Shown here in pieces: positions 51,159-62,751 of a stretch of DNA of 64,000 nt. Both the position numbers and the translations under genes were made by a program. Source of the stretch: Symsagittifera roscoffensis (Eukaryota > Xenacoelomorpha > Acoela > Convolutidae). Under the pieces are notes generated by a model that was not told where the DNA came from, did no database searches, and saw nothing but the letters and a program-made list of their open reading frames with translations. How positions within the stretch are numbered: the first letter of the stretch is position 1; every line of letters starts with the position of its first letter. Location of the stretch: assembly GCF_963678635.1 (NCBI RefSeq), contig NC_087065.1, positions 60,166,754-60,230,753 on the forward strand. The letters are read 5' to 3'.

Positions 51159-52007
51159 TGTGCCATTCTGCCAGATAGGCACAGCGCAACCTTCCGGCGA
51201 CACGAAAGAAAACGAATAAAGGCCTTAGTAACGAAAAAGTATTGCGAAGGAGGGTAGAAATATTCTAGAATTTTTATTTTTAAAATTTCGATTGAAGAGT
51301 GAATATTTCTGAGAAATAGAAAAAGACGGCCATTTTGACTGAGAGGGACAAAAAAACAGAACAACGACAAATATTGTGGAAAACGGTCGCACAAGAGACG
51401 AGAAATACGAAGCTTCTTATCGTGGCAACAACACACGATAAGACTCCTAGCAGTGGATATTAGTGGAGAAGGAAACTTCAGTGGGGAAGGAATATTCCAC
51501 GGAACCCTCCCATGCCACAAATTGGGAGAGATAACAGCGTTATCTCGGGAAGATTTTGGGAGCGGAGGCTTGGTCCCCCAGAGACTGTTGTATGTTAAGG
51601 GATTATATAGAACTGACTTTGTAGCTACTTGGATGTCGTAGAACTTTGAATTAACACCGGTATTATTTGATATTTTAGAATATGAGTAACTAGAAAGAGA
51701 AAAGGGTCAATCCAACTCCAATGGGTTTAATATAGAACTGTCACACAAAAACATATTAAAATAGGTTGTTTCGAGCCGTGTTTTTAATAGCAATTACGTA
51801 GTCTGAGGATCCGAGACTCAGCTATGTGGTTTTGTTCGCATGTAAACGAAAGCTGATCAAAAGTCGTTTGACTGATGGCCTAAAATTAACTGGCAAGGTC
51901 GAGACGGTGAAAAACGAGTAGGATGAAGGTAACTGACGCCTGCCAATCGTTATTAGGTACTTTTTCTACGCTCCGACGCTGTGTAGGTATTTGGTGCGAA
52001 TGTTACA
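51159..52007 (+). repeat. Ty3 5' LTR (copy 2)
   Basis: TGTGCCATTC...GAATGTTACA, 849 bp. Near-identical to 55663-56508 and a shorter, diverged relative of the giant element's LTRs. Followed directly by TAGACGTTTTTATGGCGC as in all copies. Confidence 0.9.
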
Positions 52008-55000
52008 TAGACGTTTTTATGGCGCTCCTGGGTGGGCCTGTCAAAGGCATGAGACCATCATGATCAGAAAGCGTTTCAGCGACGAACCCTCGGGCTCCGG
52101 GCGTATGCCCGAGTTAGAGGCCTTAATGACCGTTATTGTACTAGGGGGAAGGTGCGTACCCTCCGTCTAGTACTATTTAGCTTTTTAACTTAGTTAACAC
52201 CGAAAATTCCGGGGGCCGGAGGGTTAGGTGGGAAATTTAGAGCCCGCTTGTACCGAGGACCCAGGACCAAAAACAATTAAAGAGAAAGCGTAAAACCAAA
52301 CAAAAATAGTGTATAACCGAGAAAAAGCCGAAAATAAATTTGTTTGAAAACAAAAAAGTACAAAAAACAGTATAAAAAAAATCCAAAAAAGACCGAAAAC
52401 AGTAAAAAACATAAAGTGACAGCTTATATGTTATTTCCGGACGAGATGTGATCTGACCTTTTTATTTGTTGTTGTTTCAGATTGATTTATATCGTTTCTG
52501 ATAGAAAGATTGTGTGTTTTGGTGAAGGGTTGGATACCCTCCCTTGAGTGTAATTTGAGTATTTAAGCACGTTAATGGTGATTTTCCCGGTGGCCGGAGG
52601 GCAGAGTGGCAAGCTGACCGACGTGTTCCACACTCAAAAAGGACATCGGGGACAACATTCACAACGACTGTTGGGTATCTTTGAAACAATTTTGGTATCA
52701 TTCGGGTACTATTTCATCAAAACTTAAGTGGTGGGGGGCACGATTGGCGCGGTCCGATTGTACCCTCCATCGATTACAAATTTCCGAGTTAAGGGTCTTA
52801 ATTCGGGTGTTTTGGTGCATAGGAGGGTATAGTACTATTCATTAACGACTACTAATAGGTTATTATCCTTATTACATATTACTTAGTCTCCTAATTAGAC
52901 CCAAGAAACACCCAAACTGTAGACCCCAAATTTTTGGATATCCGAGCTTTTCCGAACAGCAAAAAGTTTTTATATAGGGAGTAGTTACGTATTTCAATCC
53001 CCCTAACTAAAGAAACCGCGTGAGAAAAGACTCAGTAAAAGTTGGAAAAAAAACCAAAATTTTTCGATCAAAATTTCGATAATTTTCTGAAGTTTGTCAA
53101 TCTGTTTTGGGGATCGAGTTTTTGAGTTTTTAGAGTTAGAGCAATAAAATTTTTGTGTTAGGAGCGTGCTAGCATAACGTGCTCGGCTGCCAGAAAAATT
53201 CTTGAGTAACCCTTCGATTAGCTCTGTAGATAGAGCTAACGACTTAAGTATTGGAAAAGGAAGGAATTGGAGGGTCCAAATTTGATAGTTATTGGCCAAA
53301 TTTTTGTCTCCAAACCAACTTTGGTCCGGTTTTTTGCATAATTCCAGTGCCGTACAGGGCTACTACGCTCTTTTCATTTATTTTTAGGCACTTTCAATAG
53401 AATTGCGGAAAAAGTTTCTCAGAACCTATATAGGTGGTGAAAAAAGGCCATTTGGACAAACACGTTTTTGGCAATTTCTCAAAGACTAGCCAACCTATCG
53501 GGATAATTTTGGTACCATAAGTCGACGTTTTGAACCACTTTTCCGGACCGCAACCGTTTTTGGGTTGATAATCTCGGAAAAGGAAAATTTTTTTAGAATT
53601 TGTTGGTTCGGAGGGTCCAAATTATAAGTAACGCTCCGAGCGGCAGAAAATTTTATCAAAACACCTTTTTGTCCTACTGGGAAGGTTGACCGTGTCAGCC
53701 AACCTAGTTTTAAGTCAGGTGGACCGCTTTTGGAGACTTTATCGCGGTAACATAACCTTTTTTTTTTGATTTTTGGGCAACCCTTCGAAGTAACCCTCCG
53801 GAGTCAGCTAAACCCCTTAGCAACCCTCCTTAGTGGAAAATTTCCACGAGATCATCCAAAGAAGTTAAAACAGCCCCCCATAGAGAATTTAGCTTGTTTT
53901 GACGCTTCCTGAAGTTAATTGAAGGCCCTTCTAAGTGAGGTTCAGAAATTTGAAAATTTTGGAGGTACCCTCCGAAGTAACCCTCCGGAGCATATTAAGC
54001 ATCTTATTGACCCTCCTTAGTAAATTTAGGGGGACCCTCCGAAGTAACTTGGGTGATTAAGGTACCCTCCGAAGTAACCCTCCGAGGTAGGCTAAGTGTC
54101 TTAACAACCCTCCGAAGTAACCCTCCGGAGTGTCTTAAACCTTCTAACAACCTTCCTTGTTAGTAAATTGAGGAAACCTTCTGTGGCAATTTGGGAAACG
54201 GAAAATATCCATTTCATTAGGATCATATTAGGATATTAGGCGTGCTTATCAGGATCATTGGAGCCCATTTTGACCCGAAAATTTGTGATCAACTTTGGAT
54301 TCTAGATTGGGTGTATCAGAAGTACCCGAACAAAATTTTTTTTGATTGTGATTTTGGTTGTGTTGCTGCCTTGAGCTATTCAATGGGAAAGTTCGGGCAA
54401 TCCGGGAACAAATAAAAGAAGGCCTCGGTGAGCGCATTAGGCAAATACACACTCACTTGAGAAGAAAAGTTGTTCCCTGCTCTCGTGCACTTGGAGCGTT
54501 CCGGGTGGGGGGGAGCTTTTTCATAGACTTTAGAAATTTTCGGTCAGAGGTTGCCTTGAGGTACTTAGTAGGACAGCTCGGGCAATCGCGGGACACCTAA
54601 AAGAAAACCTCGGTGGGTGTATTAGGCAAATACACACCCACTTGAGAAGACTGTGTCCTGGGCTTCGTTCTTTCGGATCGTTCCGATTGAGGGAAGTCTT
54701 TTTTTTTAAGATTCGGTTTTTTGATCTGTTTCCGAATCATCACTGCTTTTTACCAAAGATTGTTTGATTTTAACAAAGCAGTGACTTGATAAATTGTGTG
54801 GCAATAAATTGATACTGACGAAATGTCGCTGTCACCTGTAGGATATTCTTATCTGATTATCAATTGTGTTTTGTGTGTTGATTATATCTTGTGAAAATTT
54901 TGTGATACCATTATACTATACAACAGGGTCGAGTTAGCATTATATCAATACTGAGCAGGGCCTGTGTGTAACTTTAGCTGAGTCGCTAAAATTTTCATTG

Positions 55001-55129
55001 AGAAATCTAAGAGGCATTTTTGATACCTACGAGATCGAAGAGGCAGCGTTAAGTAATTTAACTTGAACTTATTTGCGGTACGTGTACATCGCCATTAAAT
55101 TGTACAAATATTGTTATTTATCACAAAGT
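52008..55129 (+). other. Ty3 leader (copy 2)
   Basis: Non-coding, homologous (inverted) to 45482-48605. ACCCTCCGAAGTAACCCTCC motifs are dense at 53780-54130. The leader hairpin module occurs twice (about 54357-54470 and 54548-54650). Short open frames here (for example 54358-54600) cross the module and are not supported as genes. Confidence 0.65.
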
Positions 55130-55512
55130 ATGCAGCGTAGAGACTCGCTAGGAATTTCTACTAAGATTCCCAGGCTGAGCAAGGGCAGCACGCGAAAATT
55201 TAAAACTAGGCGTAGTCATTCCTCGTTTAGCAGCGCCTCCGACGTGTTTGCCGAAACCGAATCGACCAAAGGTCAACCTGATCTTTCAGTGAGCGGAATG
55301 AAACTGAGGAGCGAGAAAAACCTCGATGGCGATCAAGGGCGGAGCGCCGAGGCCGGACCCGCGAGCGAGACGCTCGTGGACCCCTTTGACGAAGGAGAAC
55401 GGACGCTTATTCTACCCGACTTCGAGCCGAGCGAGGACCTCGAGCGGGAGGAAGTTGAGAGGACGGATGAGACCTCGGAACGTTCCGAGGTCGAGCCGCG
55501 AGAGGAAGTGTT
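55130..55512 (+). pseudogene. Ty3 gag start, truncated (copy 2)
   Basis: ATG 55130; MQRRDSLGISTKIPRL... to ...EPREEVLF, then it switches at 55512/55513 into LINE-tail sequence (CTAAACCCTTTCTTATG) and ends LNPFL. The same gag continues normally in copy 3 at 60013. The switch occurs at the shared pentamer TATTC. Confidence 0.85.
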
Positions 55513-55662
55513 ATTCCTAAACCCTTTCTTATGATTATTATGATTATTATTATTATTATGATTATTATTATTATTATGATTATTATTAATAATTCAGTCC
55601 TCTTGTGTCCAGTCAAACTTCCTTTTATGAACACTTACACAGCGCCATCAAGATGAGGAAAA
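55513..55662 (+). repeat. Repeated LINE tail and LTR flank before copy 3
   Basis: Starts with the same bases as 50141 (ATTCCTAAACCC) and carries the (GATTATT/ATT)n tail plus the LTR flank ending GATGAGGAAAA. It shows that the repeating unit includes host/LINE flank, not only the Ty3 element. Confidence 0.85.
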
Positions 55663-56508
55663 TGTGCCATTCTGCCAGATAGGCACAGCGCAACCTTCCG
55701 GCGACACGAAAGAAAACGAATAAAGGCCTTAGTAACGAAAAAGTATTGCGAAGGAGGGTAGAAATATTCTAGAATTTTTATTTTTAAAATTTCGATTGAA
55801 GAGTGAATATTTCTGAGAAATAGAAAAAGACGGCCATTTTGACTGAGAGGGACAAAAAAACAGAACAACGACAAATATTGTGGAAAACGGTCGCACAAGA
55901 GACGAGAAATACGAAGCTTCTTATCGTGGCAACAACACACGATAAGACTCCTAGCAGTGGATATTAGTGGAGAAGGAAACTTCAGTGGGGAAGGAATATT
56001 CCACGGAACCCTCCCATGCCACAAATTGGGAGAGATAACAGCGTTATCTCGGGAAGATTTTGGGAGCGGAGGCTTGGTCCCCCAGAGACTGTTGTATGTT
56101 AAGGGATTATATAGAACTGACTTTGTAGCTACTTGGATGTCGTAGAACTTTGAATTAACACCGGTATTATTTGATATTTTAGAATATGAGTAACTAGAAA
56201 GAGAAAAGGGTCAATCCAACTCCAATGGGTTTAATATAGAACTGTCACACAAAAACATATTAAAATAGGTTGTTCGAGCCGTGTTTTTAATAGCAATTAC
56301 GTAGTCTGAGGATCCGAGACTCAGCTATGTGGTTTTGTTCGCATGTAAACGAAAGCTGTTCAAAAGTCGTTTGACTGATGGCCTAAAATTAACTGGCAAG
56401 GTCGAGACGGTGAAAAACGAGTAGGATGAAGGTAACTGACGCCTGCCAATCGTTATTAGGTACTTTTTCTACGCTCCGACGCTGTGTAGTATTTGGGCGA
56501 ATGTTACA
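55663..56508 (+). repeat. Ty3 5' LTR (copy 3)
   Basis: 846 bp, near-identical to copy 2 at an offset of about 4504, with a handful of single-base differences. Confidence 0.9.
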
Positions 56509-59500
56509 TAGACGTTTTTATGGCGCTCCTGGGTGGGCCTGTCAAAGGCATGAGACCATCATGATCAGAAAGCGTTTCAGCGACGAACCCTCGGCTCCGG
56601 GCGTATGCCCGAGTTAGAGGCCTTAATGACCGTTATTGTACTAGGGGGAAGGTGCGTACCCTCCGTCTAGTACTATTTAGCTGTTTAACTTAGTTAACAC
56701 CGAAAATTCCGGGGGCCGGAGGGTTAGGTGGGAAATTTAGAGCCCGCTTGTACCGAGGACCCAGGACCAAAAACAATTAAAGAGAAAGCGTAAAACCAAA
56801 CAAAAATAGTGTATAACCGAGAAAAAGCCGAAAATAAATTTGTTTGAAAACAAAAAAGTACAAAAAACAGTATAAAAAAAATCCAAAAAAGACCGAAAAC
56901 AGTAAAAAACATAAAGTGACAGCTTATATGTTATTTCCGGACGAGATGTGATCTGACCTTTTTATTTGTTGTTGTTTCAGATTGATTTATATCGTTTCTG
57001 ATAGAAAGATTGTGTGTTTTGGTGAAGGGTTGGATACCCTCCCTTGAGTGTAATTTGAGTATTTAAGCACGTTAATGGTGATTTTCCCGGTGGCCGGAGG
57101 GCAGAGTGGCAAGCTGACCGACGTGTTCCACACTCAAAAAGGACATCGGGGACAACATTCACAACGACTGTTGGGTATCTTTGAAACAATTTTGGTATCA
57201 TTCGGGTACTATTTCATCAAAACTTAAGTGGTGGGGGGCACGATTGGCGCGGTCCGATTGTACCCTCCATCGATTACAAATTTCCGAGTTAAGGGTCTTA
57301 ATTCGGGTGTTTTGGTGCATAGGAGGGTATAGTACTATTCATTAACGACTACTAATAGGTTATTATCCTTATTACATATTACTTAGTCTCCTAATTAGAC
57401 CCAAGAAACACCCAAACTGTAGACCCCAAATTTTTGGATATCCGAGCTTTTCCGAACAGCAAAAAGTTTTTATATAGGGAGTAGTTACGTATTTCAATCC
57501 CCCTAACTAAAGAAACCGCGTGAGAAAAGACTCAGTAAAAGTTGGAAAAAAAACCAAAATTTTTCGATCAAAATTTCGATAATTTTCTGAAGTTTGTCAA
57601 TCTGTTTTGGGGATCGAGTTTTTGAGTTTTTAGAGTTAGAGCAATAAAATTTTTGTGTTAGGAGCGTGCTAGCATAACGTGCTCGGCTGCCAGAAAAATT
57701 CTTGAGTAACCCTTCGATTAGCTCTGTAGATAGAGCTAACGACTTAAGTATTGGAAAAGGAAGGAATTGGAGGGTCCAAATTTGATAGTTATTGGCCAAA
57801 TTTTTGTCTCCAAACCAACTTTGGTCCGGTTTTTTGCATAATTCCAGTGCCGTACAGGGCTACTACGCTCTTTTCATTTATTTTTAGGCACTTTCAATAG
57901 AATTGCGGAAAAAGTTTCTCAGAACCTATATAGGTGGTGAAAAAAGGCCATTTGGACAAACACGTTTTTGGCAATTTCTCAAAGACTAGCCAACCGATCG
58001 GGATAGTTTTGGTACCATAAGTCGACGTTTTGAACCACTTTTCCGGACCGCAACCGTTTTTGGGTTGATAATCTCGGAAAAGGAAAATTTTTTTAGAATT
58101 TGTTGGTTCGGAGGGTCCAAATTATAAGTAACGCTCCGAGCGGCAGAAAATTTTATCAAAACACCTTTTTGTCCTACTGGGAAGGTTGACCGTGTCAGCC
58201 AACCTAGTTTTAAGTCAGGTGGACCGCTTTTGGAGACTTTATCGCGGTAACATAACCTTTTTTTTTTGATTTTTGGGCAACCCTTCGAAGTAACCCTCCG
58301 GAGTCAGCTAAACCCCTTAGCAACCCTCCTTAGTGGAAAATTTCCACGAGATCATCCAAAGAAGTTAAAACAGCCCCCCATAGAGAATTTAGCTTGTTTT
58401 GACGCTTCCTGAAGTTAATTGAAGGCCCTTCTAAGTGAGGTTCAGAAATTTGAAAATTTTGGAGGTACCCTCCGAAGTAACCCTCCGGAGCATATTAAGC
58501 ATCTTATTGACCCTCCTTAGTAAATTTAGGGGGACCCTCCGAAGTAACTTGGGTGATTAAGGTACCCTCCGAAGTAACCCTCCGAGGTAGGCTAAGTGTC
58601 TTAACAACCCTCCGAAGTAACCCTCCGGAGTGTCTTAAACCTTCTAACAACCTTCCTTGTTAGTAAATTGAGGAAACCTTCTGTGGCAATTTGGGAAACG
58701 GAAAATATCCATTTCATTAGGATCATATTAGGATATTAGGCGTGCTTATCAGGATCATTGGAGCCCATTTTGACCCGAAAATTTGTGATCAACTTTGGAT
58801 TCTAGATTGGGTGTATCAGAAGTACCCGAACAAAATTTTTTTTGATTGTGATTTTGGTTGTGTTGTTGCCTTGAGCTATTCAATGGGAAAGTTCGGGCAA
58901 TCCGGGAACAAATAAAAGAAGGCCTCGGTGAGCGCATTAGGCAAATACACACTCACTTGAGAAGAAAAGTTGTTCCCTGCTCTCGTGCACTTGGAGCGTT
59001 CCGGGTGGGGGGGAGCTTTTTCATAGACTTTAGAAATTTTCGGTCAGAGGTTGCCTTGAGGTACTTAGTAGGACAGCTCGGGCAATCGCGGGACACCTAA
59101 AAGAAAACCTCGGTGGGTGTATTAGGCAAATACACACCCACTTGAGAAGACTGTGTCCTGGGCTTCGTTCTTTCGGATCGTTCCGATTGAGGGAAGTCTT
59201 TTTTTTAAGATTCGGTTTTTTGATCTGTTTCCGAATCATCACTGCTTTTTACCAAAGATTGTTTGATTTTAACAAAGCAGTGACTTGATAAATTGTGTGG
59301 CAATAAATTGATACTGACGAAATGTCGCTGTCACCTGTAGGATATTCTTATCTGATTATCAATTGTGTTTTGTGTGTTGATTATATCTTGTGAAAATTTT
59401 GTGATACCATTATACTATACAACAGGGTCGAGTTAGCATTATATCAATACTGAGCAGGGCCTGTGTGTAACTTTAGCTGAGTCGCTAAAATTTTCATTGA

Positions 59501-59628
59501 GAAATCTAAGAGGCATTTTTGATACCTACGAGATCGAAGAGGCAGCGTTAAGTAATTTAACTTGAACTTATTTGCGGTACGTGTACATCGCCATTAAATT
59601 GTACAAATATTGTTATTTATCACAAAGT
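56509..59628 (+). other. Ty3 leader (copy 3)
   Basis: Near-identical to 52008-55129. Same CCCTCCGAAGTAA arrays (58280-58630) and duplicated hairpin module (58857-58970, 59048-59150). Confidence 0.65.
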
Positions 59629-60779
59629 ATGCAGCGTAGAGACTCGCTAGGAATTTCTACTAAGATTCCCAGGCTGAGCAAGGGCAGCACGCGAAAATTT
59701 AAAACTAGGCGTAGTCATTCCTCGTTTAGCAGCGCCTCCGACGTGTTTGCCGAAACCGAATCGACCAAAGGTCAACCTGATCTTTCAGTGAGCGGAATGA
59801 AACTGAGGAGCGAGAAAAACCTCGATGGCGATCAAGGGCGGAGCGCCGAGGCCGGACCCGCGAGCGAGACGCTCGTGGACCCCTTTGACGAAGGAGAACG
59901 GACGCTTATTCTACCCGACTTCGAGCCGAGCGAGGACCTCGAGCGGGAGGAAGTTGAGAGGACGGATGAGACCTCGGAACGTTCCGAGGTCGAGCCGCGA
60001 GAGGAAGTGTTATTCAAGGGAATGTCCAAATCGGAGACCAAGAGTCATAGGTGGAGGAGAGAAAATTCCCATTCAGCTAATACCCACTCATCCCTGGAAA
60101 AAAGGTTAGATGCCAAATCTGACTTAATGATGCGGAAGCTTGACGCGATCTTGAATGGGAGCAATTGGGAGGAGCGTTCCAACCCAAGGGAGCGCTCACG
60201 CCATGCGAATGATGGAGATGGTACGGGCAGCTATGCCAGAGCCCAGCAAAGCTCGAGAACGAACTACGAACCTAGGAATAGGGAGAGGCCAAGGGCAGCC
60301 CCTTCGAGGCCTGGCTGGACGAATCTAGTCCCGCCGGAGGCAGATGCTACCCCGGAGACAAGGTTGCCAACTGTGCCACAAGTCAGTTCAGTACCAGATC
60401 TGACTACAGTCTCACAGGACACAACGATGTATGCCTTGATGTTTGAGCCTCTGAACAGATCTCTCGAAACATTCATCACCAAACTCTCGAAGTCAACCGA
60501 GAGAGGAGAGAGGTCAAGAAGGACACTGAAAAAGCCGAAGTCATACAAAGACGAGTCAGACGGCTGCATTGATACTTGGATAGAGGTGATGAAGTTACAT
60601 TTTGAGGAAGAGAGTCTCTCCAAGAAACAAGAATGCAGCGCGCTAACGAGCAACCTGGAGGGTACTGCACTAAATTGCGTAATGACGAAAAGCGCAAATG
60701 AGAGAGACAGCGCTCGCAAGATATTCGACATCCTGCTGAATCGTTTCGGCTCTGGAGTACAAGGGCACCAGCTATGGTG
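59629..60779 (+). pseudogene. Ty3 gag (copy 3) with internal deletion
   Basis: ATG 59629. Relative to the minus-strand copy it lacks about 240 codons between HSS and LEKRLDAKSD (joint near 60095), removing most of the coiled-coil region. It is continuous across the place where the minus copy is frameshifted. It ends in a frameshift at about 60770 (CACCAGCTATGG against CACCAGGCTATGG). Confidence 0.85.
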
Positions 60780-61160
60780 AAGTTCGAAAAGAGGCGTCAA
60801 AGAGATGACGAATCCATTGACAAATTGTTGGACGACCTTGAGTTGCTTAGGAGGAGAAGCAACCCTGATGAGAGAATATCCGAGCGAAACTTGGCGATTG
60901 CTTCGAAATTCATGGATGGAGTAAAGAGTGAGGAGTTGAAAACGATGTTGGCCACTCACTTCACCCTGTCACTTGACCAGGTACCCACGCCCGATGATTT
61001 GCGTATGAAGTCACGCGAGTATTTACTCATAAAACCGAGGGCGCAAAACCGTTACAGCAATTATGGTAACTACAGCGGGACAAACACTGGTGCGAACTCC
61101 AGTTGGTACAAACCTCGCGATGACATGGATAAGAGGAGGTCGTGTGCGAATTGTGGTTAG
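60774..61160 (+). pseudogene. Ty3 gag C-terminus and broken first zinc knuckle (copy 3)
   Basis: VKFEKRRQRDDESIDKLLDD... to RRSCANCG-TAG. The stop replaces Ser (TCG to TAG), and a short deletion just after removes the second half of the first CCHC knuckle. Confidence 0.8.
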
Positions 61161-61192
61161 ATGGACCATCACGTTCTGCGTAGAAACAGAAC

Positions 61193-62402
61193 ATGAAGGC
61201 AATAGGCTACTCTCTCGATGACGTCGACGCGACCGACGAGGATCACGAAGGTTACGTCAGAGGGCTCATCATGAAATATGGTCCGAGGTGTTTCTTCTGT
61301 AATTTGGAGGGACACTTCAAATCGGATTGCACTCAATTTCGGGACGCAGTGGCGGACGCGAAACATCCCCGCCACGAAGAGGCGCTTTCGGGTGTCAAGG
61401 CCAGTCGAGCACGTCTGATGAACGAGGCCGAGTCTCGGAGAAAGGAGACGACACCGAGCACCTTTACGACTAAGAAGGTAAAGACACTGCCTGACGAGGT
61501 GGTAGCCTCGAACCTGGAGGCAGAGTCTGCTAGCCCACTCAAGGTGGATTACGGTCTGGCGGCAAGGACAGCGTTGCAGAATGTCAAACAGGAGCTAGCC
61601 ACGAAAGAAGTGGAGCAGTGGGTAAGGTCGGAGCTGGAGAGCACAGATCTTCGGGAAAGTTTTAATATTTTGGGTAAAACGACGAAAATAGAAGACAAAG
61701 AGGAACCCAGAAAACAGGGACTAAAACTGAACGTTATATCTGGGAGAACTTTCGGCATGACGAAGCAGGGGCCGGAAATAACGTCCATTATCTCAGTCGC
61801 AGGGCACCAGGTGGTGAAGAACTTGAGTGAATCATCCGAGATTACACTAGTCCACCTGGAAATTTATGCAGACTACCTGAGGGAGAAAGATCCCAAACTG
61901 GATTCCAGGGCAGTGCGAGCGCTGCTCACAACAGGAGGTCCGAGGCTGATGAAAGTGGATGGACATTACATCGATGTCCATGGCCCATACCCGATTCTAA
62001 TGAATGTGGATGGCATCAATATCTACACAAAAGCTCACATAACTGATGCGAACGATCAAATTGGCCGCATATACATTGGTCAAGAGGAGCTGAAGGTTAG
62101 ACGAATCGGACACAACGCCATGCTCGAACAAGATGCGGTGCACATAGGTTGCGAGGTCGATCTGGCCGCACACGTGCTGGACGTGCAAGGCAGACAACTT
62201 TCAGTAAAGGGACTGCTAGACACGGGAGCAGTGGTTATTGTCATGCCAGTAAAAACTTGGACCGACATTGGTTTCGAGAGGTCGGATCTCATACCGACAA
62301 ACATCAGGTTGGCAGCTGCCAATCAGGGAGCGATCTATGTGACTGGACGGACCCCGATCATCTCACTGCAGCTCGGAGGAAGATATTTTTGGATGAGCCT
62401 TC
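61193..62402 (+). pseudogene. Ty3 second knuckle and protease (copy 3)
   Basis: CFFCNLEGHFKSDC knuckle (near 61290), linker, protease KGLLDTGAVVIVMP (near 62210). A one-base insertion near 62398 (GAGCCTTCC against GAGCTTCC in the minus copy) breaks the frame. Confidence 0.8.
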
Positions 62403-62751
62403 CTAGTAGTGGAGAATTTGGACGAATCCGATCAGTTCATCTTAGGAAGGGACTTCGTACGCAACTTTGATGTCACGATCGATCTCAATGACGGGTTGAT
62501 TAGGATCAAGGATCCTGAGAGAAAGAATGAAAAGAAACCCCTTAATAAGATCTTAATTAACCAGGCCAAGGTGCCGATTTTTCTGGATCGAAAAGTTAGA
62601 TTAAAACCAAACCAAGTCGTAGTAGCGACGTTTAGGATGAGGAACTTGAATGAGCTCAGCAATGACAGACAGGTGTGTCTGGTACCAAATCCAAACAGTA
62701 AAAGCTCAGCTATTTTAGGAAGAAGCTTCTCACTCACCCAGAGCGGAGTGT
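62403..62751 (+). pseudogene. Ty3 protease-RT linker (copy 3)
   Basis: ENLDESDQFILGRDFVRNFD... continues in a new frame up to a two-base deletion near 62745 (GAGTGTGTGAGTG against GACTGTGTGTGAGTG). Confidence 0.75.

Noticed and set aside
51131-51520. 129-codon minus frame in the LTR, repeated in each copy
   Set aside because: Antisense chance frame inside an LTR; it is repeated only because the LTR is repeated.
54358-54600. 80-codon frame in the Ty3 leader
   Set aside because: Crosses the duplicated hairpin module in two different frames; more likely RNA structure than protein.
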